Source: Marinobacter confluentis
GTDB taxonomy: Bacteria > Pseudomonadota > Gammaproteobacteria > Pseudomonadales > Oleiphilaceae
Assembly (NCBI RefSeq): GCF_004785685.1
Contig: NZ_SRPF01000004.1
Span: forward strand, 62,001-126,000
Length of the DNA: 64,000 nt
Reading direction: 5' to 3'
The translations under genes were made by a program, and so were the position numbers. The notes beneath the pieces are model-generated. The model was not told the origin of the DNA, did no database searches, and saw only the letters and a list, made by a program, of their open reading frames with translations. Each line of letters opens with the position of its first letter. The stretch's first letter is position 1. Of the stretch, positions 29,471-38,579 are shown in pieces.

Positions 29471-30766
29471 TCAGAACAGCGGCGGCAAGGGCATCACGTT
29501 GCCGTTGATGTCCAGCGCCATATCTTCCAGTACGCCACTCAGAATCAGCCTGTCACCGTCCTGCACCACCATGCCCTGCTTGATCAGCGGCGACACCTGC
29601 ATCGCCAGGGTCGGGTTCTGGTCTACCAGGGCCACCGGCATACTCAGGTCAAAGTTACCGGTCAAGCCCTGCATCACCATCATTGCCTGAGATTTCTCGT
29701 CATCAGACAGCTCCGGATGGCTGATCACCAGCTCGCCCTGTATCGGCCCCTGCGGTGTGCTCAGGTCAATCCTGGGGAATCCGAAACTGAAGCCCTCGGC
29801 TGCCAGTCCCATCACGGCTCCGCTGATCCGCTGGAAAGACTCCATCTGTTGCTGCATCGCCGCCTGCGGGTCAGCGCCTCCGGCGGATGTCGCCGCCGCC
29901 TGCTGCATTTCACCGATAGCGGCGGAGATTTCATCAAGGCTGGCGACATCAAGACCGTCAAAACGGACCTGGATTTCGTGGGGGCCAAACGCCTTGCCGC
30001 TGGCCTCAAGCATGTCCAGTCGAATGCTGGAATCACCGTTCATGCGTTTGCCGTCGTCAGTCACGTCGCTTTCACTGGTCATTGTCAGACCATCAAGCCT
30101 GACCGCAGGTTGATCCGGCACATCAATCTGCAGGCTTGCCAGGGTCATGTTGGCATCGCCAATCCAGACGTCCCCGGTGAGGAATTCCATCCGTTGGTCC
30201 ATCTGGAAATCCGACACCGAGATCCGGGCGTCCGGTCCGGTCAGCGTCATGCCCGGCCAGCTCAGCTCCACGTCCAGCTCGGAGCCCGCGGAACCGATAT
30301 CAGCACGGCCCTCGGCACGGGAAATTGCAAAAGTCTCGCCGCTTTCCTCGTCGGTCACGGCCACCTCGGGCACGATCATTTCCAGGGTCGCCGTGCCCCA
30401 GACCCGGGTTTCCAGGGTCAGGCGTGGCTGTTCATCCGGGAAGAACTTCTTGGCGCTTTCGCTCAGTTCCTCAGCGGTGGAAAAGTCCATCAGGCTGCCA
30501 GTAATGCCGTGGCTGACGTCCGCCTGGTAGTCAAAGGTGTGTTCTCCAGCGCTGTCCGGGCCTATAAAAGTAACCGAGCCTAGAACGCTTGAATTCATAT
30601 AGCCCCGGTCGTATTCCCGGGTTTCCAGCCGCAGAAGCGCCTGGGAACTGTTGAATTCCGACTGCACGCCCTGCCATTGCTGTTCGGTGTAATAGCCGAC
30701 ACCCAAGGGCGCTGCGGCTGCCGCTCCCAGCACTACAACGCCGATAACTATCCATTGTGTTTTCAA
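29471..30766 (-). CDS. DUF945 (YdgA-like) protein
   Basis: A 431-residue protein with an N-terminal signal anchor (about 5-22) followed by the DUF945 opening GYYTEQQWQGVQSEFNSS and a long series of beta strands with the SRAEGRADIGSAGSELDVELSW type of repeat. Family members are inner-membrane-attached periplasmic proteins, sometimes linked to motility and envelope, but their role is unknown. It ends 31 bp from the convergent coaD and begins 31 bp after ppk1 on the same strand. Confidence 0.85.
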   Translation of the reverse strand: MKTQWIVIGVVVLGAAAAAPLGVGYYTEQQWQGVQSEFNSSQALLRLETREYDRGYMNSSVLGSVTFIGPDSAGEHTFDYQADVSHGITGSLMDFSTAEELSESAKKFFPDEQPRLTLETRVWGTATLEMIVPEVAVTDEESGETFAISRAEGRADIGSAGSELDVELSWPGMTLTGPDARISVSDFQMDQRMEFLTGDVWIGDANMTLASLQIDVPDQPAVRLDGLTMTSESDVTDDGKRMNGDSSIRLDMLEASGKAFGPHEIQVRFDGLDVASLDEISAAIGEMQQAAATSAGGADPQAAMQQQMESFQRISGAVMGLAAEGFSFGFPRIDLSTPQGPIQGELVISHPELSDDEKSQAMMVMQGLTGNFDLSMPVALVDQNPTLAMQVSPLIKQGMVVQDGDRLILSGVLEDMALDINGNVMPLPPLF

Positions 30767-30797
30767 TTTCTATTCCTCTTAAACGCCTTGCTGTCCG

Positions 30798-32954
30798 TTA
30801 TTGTGATGTTCCTGTCAGGCGCTCAAGCAGAACCAGTTGAGACGCCAGACGTTCTTCGCCTTCGGCGGGCTGATTCTGAACGTAACTGCCGTCTGACTGC
30901 AAGATCCAGGACTGGCAATTGTCCGCCAGGTAGGTATCCAGGTCCTCGCGCAGGCGCGCCGACAGCGCCGGATCCTCGATCGGGAAGGCGGTTTCCACCC
31001 GGTTCAGCAGGTTTCGTTCCATGCCGTCAGCACTGGAACAATACACGTCCGGGCGACCGTCATTGCCAAAGTAGTAAACCCGGGTATGTTCGAGAAAACG
31101 ACCAATGATTGAACGGACCCGGATGTTATCGGACAACCCGGGTACTTCCGGGCGCAGGCAGCAGACCCCGCGAATGATCAGATCAATCTTGACCCCGGCT
31201 CTTGACGCCCGGTAAAGCGCCTTGATCAGTTCCCGCTCGGTCAGGGCGTTGAACTTGAAAATAATCCGGCCTTTGGCACCAAGTTCCGCTTCACGATCCA
31301 CCAGGGCAAGCAGGCGGGTGTGGAGGGTAAAGGGCGAGTGGAACAGCTTCTTGATCTTCAGCGCCTTGCCCATGCCGGTCAGCTGCTGGAACAGCTTGTT
31401 GACATCGTCACTGATGGATTCGTCGCAGGTCATGAAGCTGTAGTCGGTGTACAGCCGGGCGTTGCCCGCATGATAGTTACCCGTGCCCAGGTGCACGTAG
31501 CGGCGCAGACGCCCTTCTTCCCGGCGCACAATCAGAATCATCTTAGCGTGGCATTTATACCCCACCACACCATAGACCACGATCACTCCGGCTTCCTGCA
31601 GGCGGCTGGCCAGTTCCAGGTTTTCCGCTTCGCTGAACCTCGCCCGCAATTCGATAATGGCGGTGACTTCCTTGCCGCGACGGGCGGCGTCCATCAAGGC
31701 CTCGACAATCTCCGAATCGGCACCGGTGCGATACAGGGTCTGGCGGATAGCCAGCACCTGGGCATCCTTGGCGGCCTGGCGCAACAGGTCCACCACCGGG
31801 CTGAAATTCTCGTAGGGGTGCAGTAACAGAAGCGGGCGCTTGCGAATCGCGTCGAACATCGAGTCCTTGCTGCGGATCACCCGGGGAATCGACGGCGAAA
31901 AGTTGGAATAGGTCAGGTCCGGACGATCGACCAGGCCGCCGACCGCCATCAGTCGGGTCAGGTTTACCGGCCCGTGTACCTTGTAGAGGTCCCGATCGGT
32001 GAGGCCGAATTCCCGCAGCAGGAAGTGCACCAGCTCTTCCGGGCAGTTGTCCGCCACCTCCAGCCTCACCCCGTCACCGAACCGGCGGCTGAGCAGCTCG
32101 CCACGCAGGGCAGAGGCCAGGTCTTCCAGGTCTTCTTCCAGCTCAAGGTCGGCGTTTCGGGTCAGGCGGAACTGATAGCAGCCCTTGACCTCCATGCCCG
32201 GGAACAGCTCCTCGGCATGGGCATGAATCATCGACGACAGAAACACCAGGTTTTCGCCACCGCTGCAGACTTCATCAGGCAGACGCACCAGGCGCGGCAG
32301 TGAGCGTGGCGCTGGCACTATGGCCATGCCGGTTTCCCGGCCAAAAGCGTCCTTGCCGTCCAGCTCAACAATGAAGTTAAGGCTTTTGTTGACCAGTCGC
32401 GGGAACGGGTGGGACGGGTCCAGCCCGATGGGGCTGACCACGGGCAGGATCTCGTCCTCAAAATAATGGCGAACCCAGTCTGCCTGTTCGGCGGTCCACT
32501 CCCGACGGCGGACAAAGTGAATATTCTCCCGCTCCATTTCCGGAATCAGCACGTTGTTCAGGATTTCGTACTGCTCATGGATGTATTCATGGGCCACCCG
32601 GCTGATCTCGCCAAGTACTTCCTCGGGCATCATGCCGTCAGACCCCAGGGTCTCGCGGCCATACTTGATCTGCTGGCGCAGGCCGGCCACCCGGATTTCA
32701 AAGAACTCATCCATGTTGCTGCTGAATATGCAGCAGAACATCAGCCGGTTAAGCAACGGGTGGGTGGTATCCAGCGCCTGCTTCAGCACCCGGTAATTGA
32801 ACTGGAGCTGGCTCAGTTCGCGGTTGAAATAGTTTTCTGCCGCCGCGACATTGACGTCGTTATCAGGTTCCGGCAGTTCAACCGGAGCGGGCACACTCGG
32901 CGACCCTGTATGAGGCTCTACGGCGTTTTCCTGGTTCGCTGATTCCGTTGTCAT
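30798..32954 (-). CDS. ppk1: Polyphosphate kinase 1
   Basis: Reversibly builds inorganic polyphosphate from ATP at the membrane. The 718-residue enzyme shows the N domain (FNRELSQLQFNYRVLKQAL), the phospholipase-D-like C domains with the autophosphorylated His in the VHLGTGNYHAGNARLYTDYS region, and ELRARFSEAENLELA plus RGVCCLRPEVPGLS. It lies 18 bp after hemB on the same strand, an arrangement shared with Pseudomonas. With pit and phoBR in this window it completes a phosphate theme. Confidence 0.97.
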   Translation of the reverse strand: MTTESANQENAVEPHTGSPSVPAPVELPEPDNDVNVAAAENYFNRELSQLQFNYRVLKQALDTTHPLLNRLMFCCIFSSNMDEFFEIRVAGLRQQIKYGRETLGSDGMMPEEVLGEISRVAHEYIHEQYEILNNVLIPEMERENIHFVRRREWTAEQADWVRHYFEDEILPVVSPIGLDPSHPFPRLVNKSLNFIVELDGKDAFGRETGMAIVPAPRSLPRLVRLPDEVCSGGENLVFLSSMIHAHAEELFPGMEVKGCYQFRLTRNADLELEEDLEDLASALRGELLSRRFGDGVRLEVADNCPEELVHFLLREFGLTDRDLYKVHGPVNLTRLMAVGGLVDRPDLTYSNFSPSIPRVIRSKDSMFDAIRKRPLLLLHPYENFSPVVDLLRQAAKDAQVLAIRQTLYRTGADSEIVEALMDAARRGKEVTAIIELRARFSEAENLELASRLQEAGVIVVYGVVGYKCHAKMILIVRREEGRLRRYVHLGTGNYHAGNARLYTDYSFMTCDESISDDVNKLFQQLTGMGKALKIKKLFHSPFTLHTRLLALVDREAELGAKGRIIFKFNALTERELIKALYRASRAGVKIDLIIRGVCCLRPEVPGLSDNIRVRSIIGRFLEHTRVYYFGNDGRPDVYCSSADGMERNLLNRVETAFPIEDPALSARLREDLDTYLADNCQSWILQSDGSYVQNQPAEGEERLASQLVLLERLTGTSQ

Positions 32955-32972
32955 TAACTGTTACTTCCTTTT

Positions 32973-34001
<1,029 letters not shown>

Positions 34002-34083
34002 TCAACTTCTCCTCTGCGCTGGTGGTATCTCACCATCATACACGCCGAAGGCCCTCAGGGCAGGCCCGGCAGGCGCCGGCGCG

Positions 34084-35124
34084 CTACTGGATCGAATCCA
34101 GAGCTTCGGCCCGATACCTTTCCGGGCCTTCAAAAAATTGCTCACGCAGGTGTTTGATGGCAGCTTCCCGCTCCGGCCCGGCAAGCCCCAGCCGGTCCAG
34201 CTCGGCGCGCTTCTGCTGATAGGCCTGCCAGCGCTGATCCCATTCCCGCTGATCGGCCTCAACCCGGGCCAGCCTTTCTGCGGCCTCGGGGCCGAAGTTT
34301 GCCTCACGCCAGACCTGCAATGCACCGGGATCATTACTGAACTGCTGCTGCGCCTGCTGATAGTCGGAAAACCTGCGGGTCTGCTGTCGTGCTTCGCGAA
34401 TTGGCTCGGGCAGCGCCTGTTCAGCCTGTTGCAATTGCTGCTGGCGAGCCTCATCGCCCAGGGATTCGTCAGCGTGTATCCGCATCCGCGCGAGCTGGAA
34501 GTCGTCAACGGCTTCCTCCACTGAAAAAAATGCATCGGCGGTTTCGCCGCCCAGCCATTGACGACGCAAAGACCGGATAGCAGACATCTGTTGCGCCATG
34601 GCTTCGGGATCCAGGCCTGCTGTGATTCCGGGCGCCGCCTCCAGCTCACCCAGTTCCAGCTTGTAATCCAGATAGTTGCCCAGAACCGCCATGGCTTCCG
34701 AGCGCGCCGGTTCCTGCAGTCGGTCCAGACTTCTGCGAATCCGTTCAACAAGCTGCGCCAGGGACTCCTCGCCCAGGGCCGCGAGGTAGTGCTCGAACAG
34801 CTGGCGCAGTTCCGGAGTCGGTATCAGCGAGCCACTGGCGTCCGTCTGGTCCCAGCCGGACGGCAGATCTGTGCCCTCCAGTGAGGCGGGCAGTGAAGCC
34901 GGAAGCTGTCCAGGAATATCGTCGCTGGCTGCGTCAAGCAGGCGTGAAGGATAGTCGCGAGCCGCCGTCCCAGTCGTGGTGCCAGAAGGGGCTGAGTCCT
35001 GCTGAGGCTCCAGCGGCGACAACGGCCGTTCGTTATCGCCGGGAAGCAGGAGAATCAGCCAGAGAGCAAGGGCAACGGCCAGACCGACCAGAACGACCGT
35101 TGCCAGTGTCAGGGTGCGGTTCAT
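34084..35124 (-). CDS. Lipase-specific foldase (lipase chaperone), orphan
   Basis: Steric chaperone that folds a secreted triacylglycerol lipase in the periplasm. The 346-residue product has an N-terminal membrane anchor (about 7-28), a proline-rich linker, and a helical Lif domain. The diagnostic foldase motif R-x-x-F-D-Y-[FY]-L-[ST]-A appears as LRQLFEHYLAALGE, with D-Y changed to E-H. Downstream helices are Gln- and Arg-rich as usual. In Pseudomonas and Burkholderia the lipase gene is directly upstream; here the upstream gene is a small unrelated one and no lipase occurs in the window, so the client must lie elsewhere. Confidence 0.82.
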   Translation of the reverse strand: MNRTLTLATVVLVGLAVALALWLILLLPGDNERPLSPLEPQQDSAPSGTTTGTAARDYPSRLLDAASDDIPGQLPASLPASLEGTDLPSGWDQTDASGSLIPTPELRQLFEHYLAALGEESLAQLVERIRRSLDRLQEPARSEAMAVLGNYLDYKLELGELEAAPGITAGLDPEAMAQQMSAIRSLRRQWLGGETADAFFSVEEAVDDFQLARMRIHADESLGDEARQQQLQQAEQALPEPIREARQQTRRFSDYQQAQQQFSNDPGALQVWREANFGPEAAERLARVEADQREWDQRWQAYQQKRAELDRLGLAGPEREAAIKHLREQFFEGPERYRAEALDSIQ

Positions 35125-35244
35125 GGATACCTGCAGGATTGATATTCAGACGACTGGAGCCTCAGCATAGAACAGATCATTCCATTGCGCTGAGACCCGC
35201 GTCAGAACATCAGGCACCCGAACTGGCCCTTTTTCAGGGCGACT

Positions 35245-35466
35245 TCAGAGCGAGCGGTTGTTAAAGCCCAGTTCAACCTTTCTTGGCGCATCGCTTCTGA
35301 ATGCTGTATCCACTTCCTCGATTCTGCCGCCCTGGCTCAGGAATGCCTCGATGTCCTGCTGCAGTTGGGCACGGATACGGGCACGGCCGGCAACAGAATG
35401 GGTATCTTCGGTATCAATGGACCAGTTTCCGGATTGCTCCAGATTGCCTTCGTCGAATTCACTCAT
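35245..35466 (-). CDS. Small acidic protein resembling the C-terminal part of SutA
   Basis: A 73-residue protein starting MSEFDEGNLE, with GGGAG 6 bases upstream. An acidic first third is followed by a helix and the pattern DIEAFLSQGGRIEEVDTAFRSDAPRK ending FNNRSL. That pattern recalls the Pseudomonas RNA-polymerase-binding protein SutA (helix, EFLxxGGKxxEI, DPPxKP, YGSRPI), used in slow growth. The match is from memory and only over the C-terminal half, so it is a suggestion. It precedes the foldase gene on the same strand by about 120 bp. Confidence 0.65.
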   Translation of the reverse strand: MSEFDEGNLEQSGNWSIDTEDTHSVAGRARIRAQLQQDIEAFLSQGGRIEEVDTAFRSDAPRKVELGFNNRSL

Positions 35467-35552
35467 GGGTCTCTCCCACAACGAAAACGGTGATCGGAGC
35501 GTTGTCCGCCCCACTCGACGGGAAGCCAGTTCTGGGCCCGTCTTGGCGTCTT

Positions 35553-35575
35553 TATAATGCGGTTTTGATGACCGC
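35553..35575 (+). promoter_or_regulatory. Possible promoter (-10) with a small dyad
   Basis: A consensus TATAAT (35553-35558) is followed directly by GCGGT-N7-ACCGC (35559-35575). The -35 region is weak (TTCTGG at 35530). If used, it would drive the plus-strand TetR gene through a 150-nt AT-rich leader. Confidence 0.35.
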
Positions 35576-35685
35576 GCTATTTCTGTTTAAAGCCTTTTTT
35601 GTAATTTTTTGTAATTATTTTCATGGCTCTGTTTTTAAAGGATAAACTGAACATCGGAAACTGACATATTCGTTGACTGAAGAAA

Positions 35686-35699
35686 TGAACAGTGGTTCA
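35686..35699. promoter_or_regulatory. Candidate TetR operator TGAAC-N4-GTTCA
   Basis: A perfect 5-4-5 inverted repeat 20 bp before the TetR start and 8 bp after a TTGACT (35673-35678). This form is common for TetR-type regulators of acyl-CoA genes, so autoregulation of the TetR/acyl-CoA dehydrogenase operon is likely. Inferred from place and symmetry. Confidence 0.5.
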
Positions 35700-35718
35700 C
35701 TACTTATAAGGACGCCGA

Positions 35719-36351
35719 ATGGCCTATCGTGAAACTGAAAAGATGCGTAATCGTAAGGCTGAGGCCCGTAAGCGCATCATTGAGTGCACGCAGCAGCGCG
35801 TCGCTGAAGGCGGTTTCCGCAATGCCCCGATAACCGGCGTTGCCGAGTGCGCAGGCGTGGCCACAGGCACAATTTACCGGCACTTTGATTCCAAGGAAGA
35901 TCTGTTCGCCGAGATTTTCCGGATCGCCACCCAGCGGGAGGTCGACAAGGTCGCCGAGGCGCTGCAGGGCGAAGGCAACGCGGTTGTCAGGCTCGAGCGG
36001 GCCCTTCGTCAGTTTGCCGTCAGGTCTCTGCGGGGCCCGACCATGGCCTGGTCGCTGATTGCCGAACCGGTGGACCCGAAAGTGGAAGAAGAGCGGCTGA
36101 GGTTCCGGCGCGCTTACGCAGAATTATTTGAACGTGCCATCGAAGAAGGCATCGCGGAAGGGAGTCTGCCGCAACAACAGGCCAACCAGAGCAGCACCTG
36201 CCTGGTGGGAGCCATCGCCGAAAGCCTGGTAGGCCCCCTATCACCATCTGTGGTCGATGCGGACTCTCTGGCCGGCAATAACGACAGTCATCCGCTGGTC
36301 GACTCCATCATCTGTTTTTGTATGCAGGGGCTGACTGGCAACCGGAGGTAA
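35719..36351 (+). CDS. TetR-family transcriptional regulator
   Basis: A 210-residue regulator with a canonical helix-turn-helix (ITGVAECAGVATGTIYRHFDSKEDLFAEIFR) and a helical effector domain. It ends 3 bp before the AidB-like acyl-CoA dehydrogenase, so it heads a two-gene operon. TAAGGA is 7 bases ahead of the ATG. A control by an acyl-CoA ligand is plausible from its partner gene. Confidence 0.92.
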   Translation: MAYRETEKMRNRKAEARKRIIECTQQRVAEGGFRNAPITGVAECAGVATGTIYRHFDSKEDLFAEIFRIATQREVDKVAEALQGEGNAVVRLERALRQFAVRSLRGPTMAWSLIAEPVDPKVEEERLRFRRAYAELFERAIEEGIAEGSLPQQQANQSSTCLVGAIAESLVGPLSPSVVDADSLAGNNDSHPLVDSIICFCMQGLTGNRR

Positions 36352-36353
36352 AC

Positions 36354-38057
36354 ATGACCGCCCCGCAGCCAGCGCCAGGCAATAAACTGACCCACCCGGG
36401 CGATGCAGCGGATCCGGCCAGCACCCACGAGGTGTTCAACCAGCCGCCGGCGCTGCAGAACTACAACCTGTTTGAGCAGGACATCGCCCTGAAAGAATCG
36501 GTCACCCGGGAAGGCGCCGCAGGTGCCGTGGCAGACCTAAAACGCTTTGGCGCCTGGACAGGTGCCGCCAGCTCGATCGAACTGGGGTTCCAGGCCAACG
36601 CCAACAAGCCTGCGTTCGACACCCACGACCGCTTTGGCCACCGTATTGATCAGGTCAACTTCCATCCCGCCTACCATCAGCTGATGGCAAAAGCCATGGA
36701 AGAGGGCCTGCACAGCAGCCCCTGGACCCACCCCGGCCAGGGCAGTCATGCGGCGCGAGCCGCCAAATACTACCTGCATTCCCAGGTTGAGGCGGCCCAC
36801 TGCTGCCCCATCACCATGACCTTTGCCGCCATACCCTCAATTCGCAAACAGCCGGAACTGGCGGCGCTCTGGGAACAGAAAATCCTGGCCAACGCCTACG
36901 ATCCCGCCAACCGCCCGGACAGCGAGAAGCAGTCGGTTACCATCGGCATGGCGATGACCGAGAAACAGGGTGGCAGCGATGTACGGGCCAACTCCACACG
37001 CGCCAGTGCCATTGGCGCGGAGGGCCCGGGCCAGGCCTACGAACTGGTCGGCCACAAATGGTTCGTGTCGGCTCCCATGTGTGATGCCTTTCTGATTCTG
37101 GCTCAGACCCGCAGTGGCCTGTCCTGCTTCCTGATGCCACGCTGGCGCCCGGATGGCAGCAAGAACCCCTGGCAGATCCAGCGGCTCAAGAACAAGATGG
37201 GCAATGTCGCCAACGCCTCCAGCGAAGTGGAAATACGGGGCGCTCTGGCCTGGATGGTGGGCGAAGAAGGCCGCGGCGTGCCCACCATCATCGAAATGGT
37301 CGCCATGACCCGGTTCGACTGCATGATTGGCAGTTCCGCCGGCATGCGCCAGGCCGTTGCCCAGGCAACTCATCATTGTCGCCATCGAAGCGCCTTTGGC
37401 CAGCGCCTGAACCAGCAGCCACTGATGCAGAACGTGCTGGCTGATCTGGCCCTGGAGAGCGAAGCTGCCCTGACGTTCACCATGCGAATCGCCCGTGCGC
37501 TGGACAACCAGCATCTCGAGCACGAGCGCCTGCTGGCCAGGCTGGCCACGCCGGTGGGCAAATACTGGATCTGTAAACGCACCCCCAACCACGCCTACGA
37601 AGCGATGGAATGCCTGGGCGGCAATGGCGTTATGGAGGACTGCATCATGCCACGGCTGTTGCGGGAATCGCCGGTGAATGCGATCTGGGAAGGCAGTGGC
37701 AATGTCCAGTGCCTGGATACTCTGCGGGCATTGCACAGAGAGCCCGACACCCTGGACGCCTTCTTCAGCGAAGCCGCCCTTGCCCGTGGCGGCGATCATC
37801 GCTTTGACCGGTTTCTGGCCCAGTTACAGAACGACTTTGCCGACATCAGCGACTTTGAATACCGGGCCCGCAACCTGGTCGACCGGTTGGCGCTGCTGAT
37901 GCAGGCCTCATTGCTGCTGCGCCACTCTGACCCCGCCATGGCTGACGCCTTCTGCGCCTCCCGGCTGGAATACACCGGCGGGCTCAACTACGGCAACCTG
38001 CCCTCAGGGCTGGACACCACACGCATTATCGGCAGAGCCACTCCTGTAGTAGACTGA
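36354..38057 (+). CDS. AidB-like acyl-CoA dehydrogenase
   Basis: A 567-residue flavoprotein of the AidB/isovaleryl-CoA dehydrogenase-like group, longer than ordinary 380-residue acyl-CoA dehydrogenases. Marks: NQPPALQNYNLFEQD near the start, WTHPGQGSHAARAAKYYLHSQ, MAMTEKQGGSDVRAN (FAD-binding loop), GHKWFVSAPMCDAFLILAQT and CLGGNGVMED with LRESPVNAIWEGSGN, the usual C-terminal pattern. E. coli AidB guards DNA against alkylation, but many homologues act on branched acyl-CoA. CGGAGG 6 bases before the ATG fixes the start. Confidence 0.92.
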   Translation: MTAPQPAPGNKLTHPGDAADPASTHEVFNQPPALQNYNLFEQDIALKESVTREGAAGAVADLKRFGAWTGAASSIELGFQANANKPAFDTHDRFGHRIDQVNFHPAYHQLMAKAMEEGLHSSPWTHPGQGSHAARAAKYYLHSQVEAAHCCPITMTFAAIPSIRKQPELAALWEQKILANAYDPANRPDSEKQSVTIGMAMTEKQGGSDVRANSTRASAIGAEGPGQAYELVGHKWFVSAPMCDAFLILAQTRSGLSCFLMPRWRPDGSKNPWQIQRLKNKMGNVANASSEVEIRGALAWMVGEEGRGVPTIIEMVAMTRFDCMIGSSAGMRQAVAQATHHCRHRSAFGQRLNQQPLMQNVLADLALESEAALTFTMRIARALDNQHLEHERLLARLATPVGKYWICKRTPNHAYEAMECLGGNGVMEDCIMPRLLRESPVNAIWEGSGNVQCLDTLRALHREPDTLDAFFSEAALARGGDHRFDRFLAQLQNDFADISDFEYRARNLVDRLALLMQASLLLRHSDPAMADAFCASRLEYTGGLNYGNLPSGLDTTRIIGRATPVVD

Positions 38058-38090
38058 GCGCAAAGCACCGCCAAACACAGTGAATGTTTC

Positions 38091-38429
38091 ATGTCTGATG
38101 CATTGCGAAAGCTGCTCGACAGCAGCGACAGTCACCCGGTAATCACCCCGCATGTCGGGGTGCTCACCCTTCACTTTCAGCTTTACGGCTGTGATGACCT
38201 GAAAGCAAAGCGCAAGGTATTTACCGCTCTGAAAGCGGTATGGGGCAAAGAACCCGATCTGGCCGTTGCTGAAACCGCAGACCAGGACGCCCTGGACTGC
38301 GCGACCTGGACCATCGCCGCACTGGGTGAATCCTCACGGCAGATCTCCGAGCGTCTGGACCAGGTCGAGAAAGCCATTGAAGAACGCATAGACGCCGCCA
38401 TCCTGGACGTACATCGCGAAATCCTCTGA
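38091..38429 (+). CDS. DUF503 (YlxP-like) protein
   Basis: A 112-residue protein with the DUF503 pattern: HVGVLTLHFQLYGCDDLKAKRKVFTALKAV, then LAVAETADQDALDCATWTIAALG and a C-terminal helix. The family is small, found beside infB-rbfA in Gram-positive bacteria, and has no established function. It lies 33 bp after the acyl-CoA dehydrogenase stop, possibly as the last gene of that operon. Confidence 0.78.
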   Translation: MSDALRKLLDSSDSHPVITPHVGVLTLHFQLYGCDDLKAKRKVFTALKAVWGKEPDLAVAETADQDALDCATWTIAALGESSRQISERLDQVEKAIEERIDAAILDVHREIL

Positions 38430-38579
38430 GCCAGAGCCTGCTGTAGCGTATGGCTGCACAGGGCCGTATACTACGAGCCCTCAGGGAACGCAGCGCCCAG
38501 GCCCGCCGGGCAACAACCGAAGTTTCCACAGGGCACCCGGGAAGGGCCTGTGGTCGACCACTGAAAGCGTGTGGCAGCT

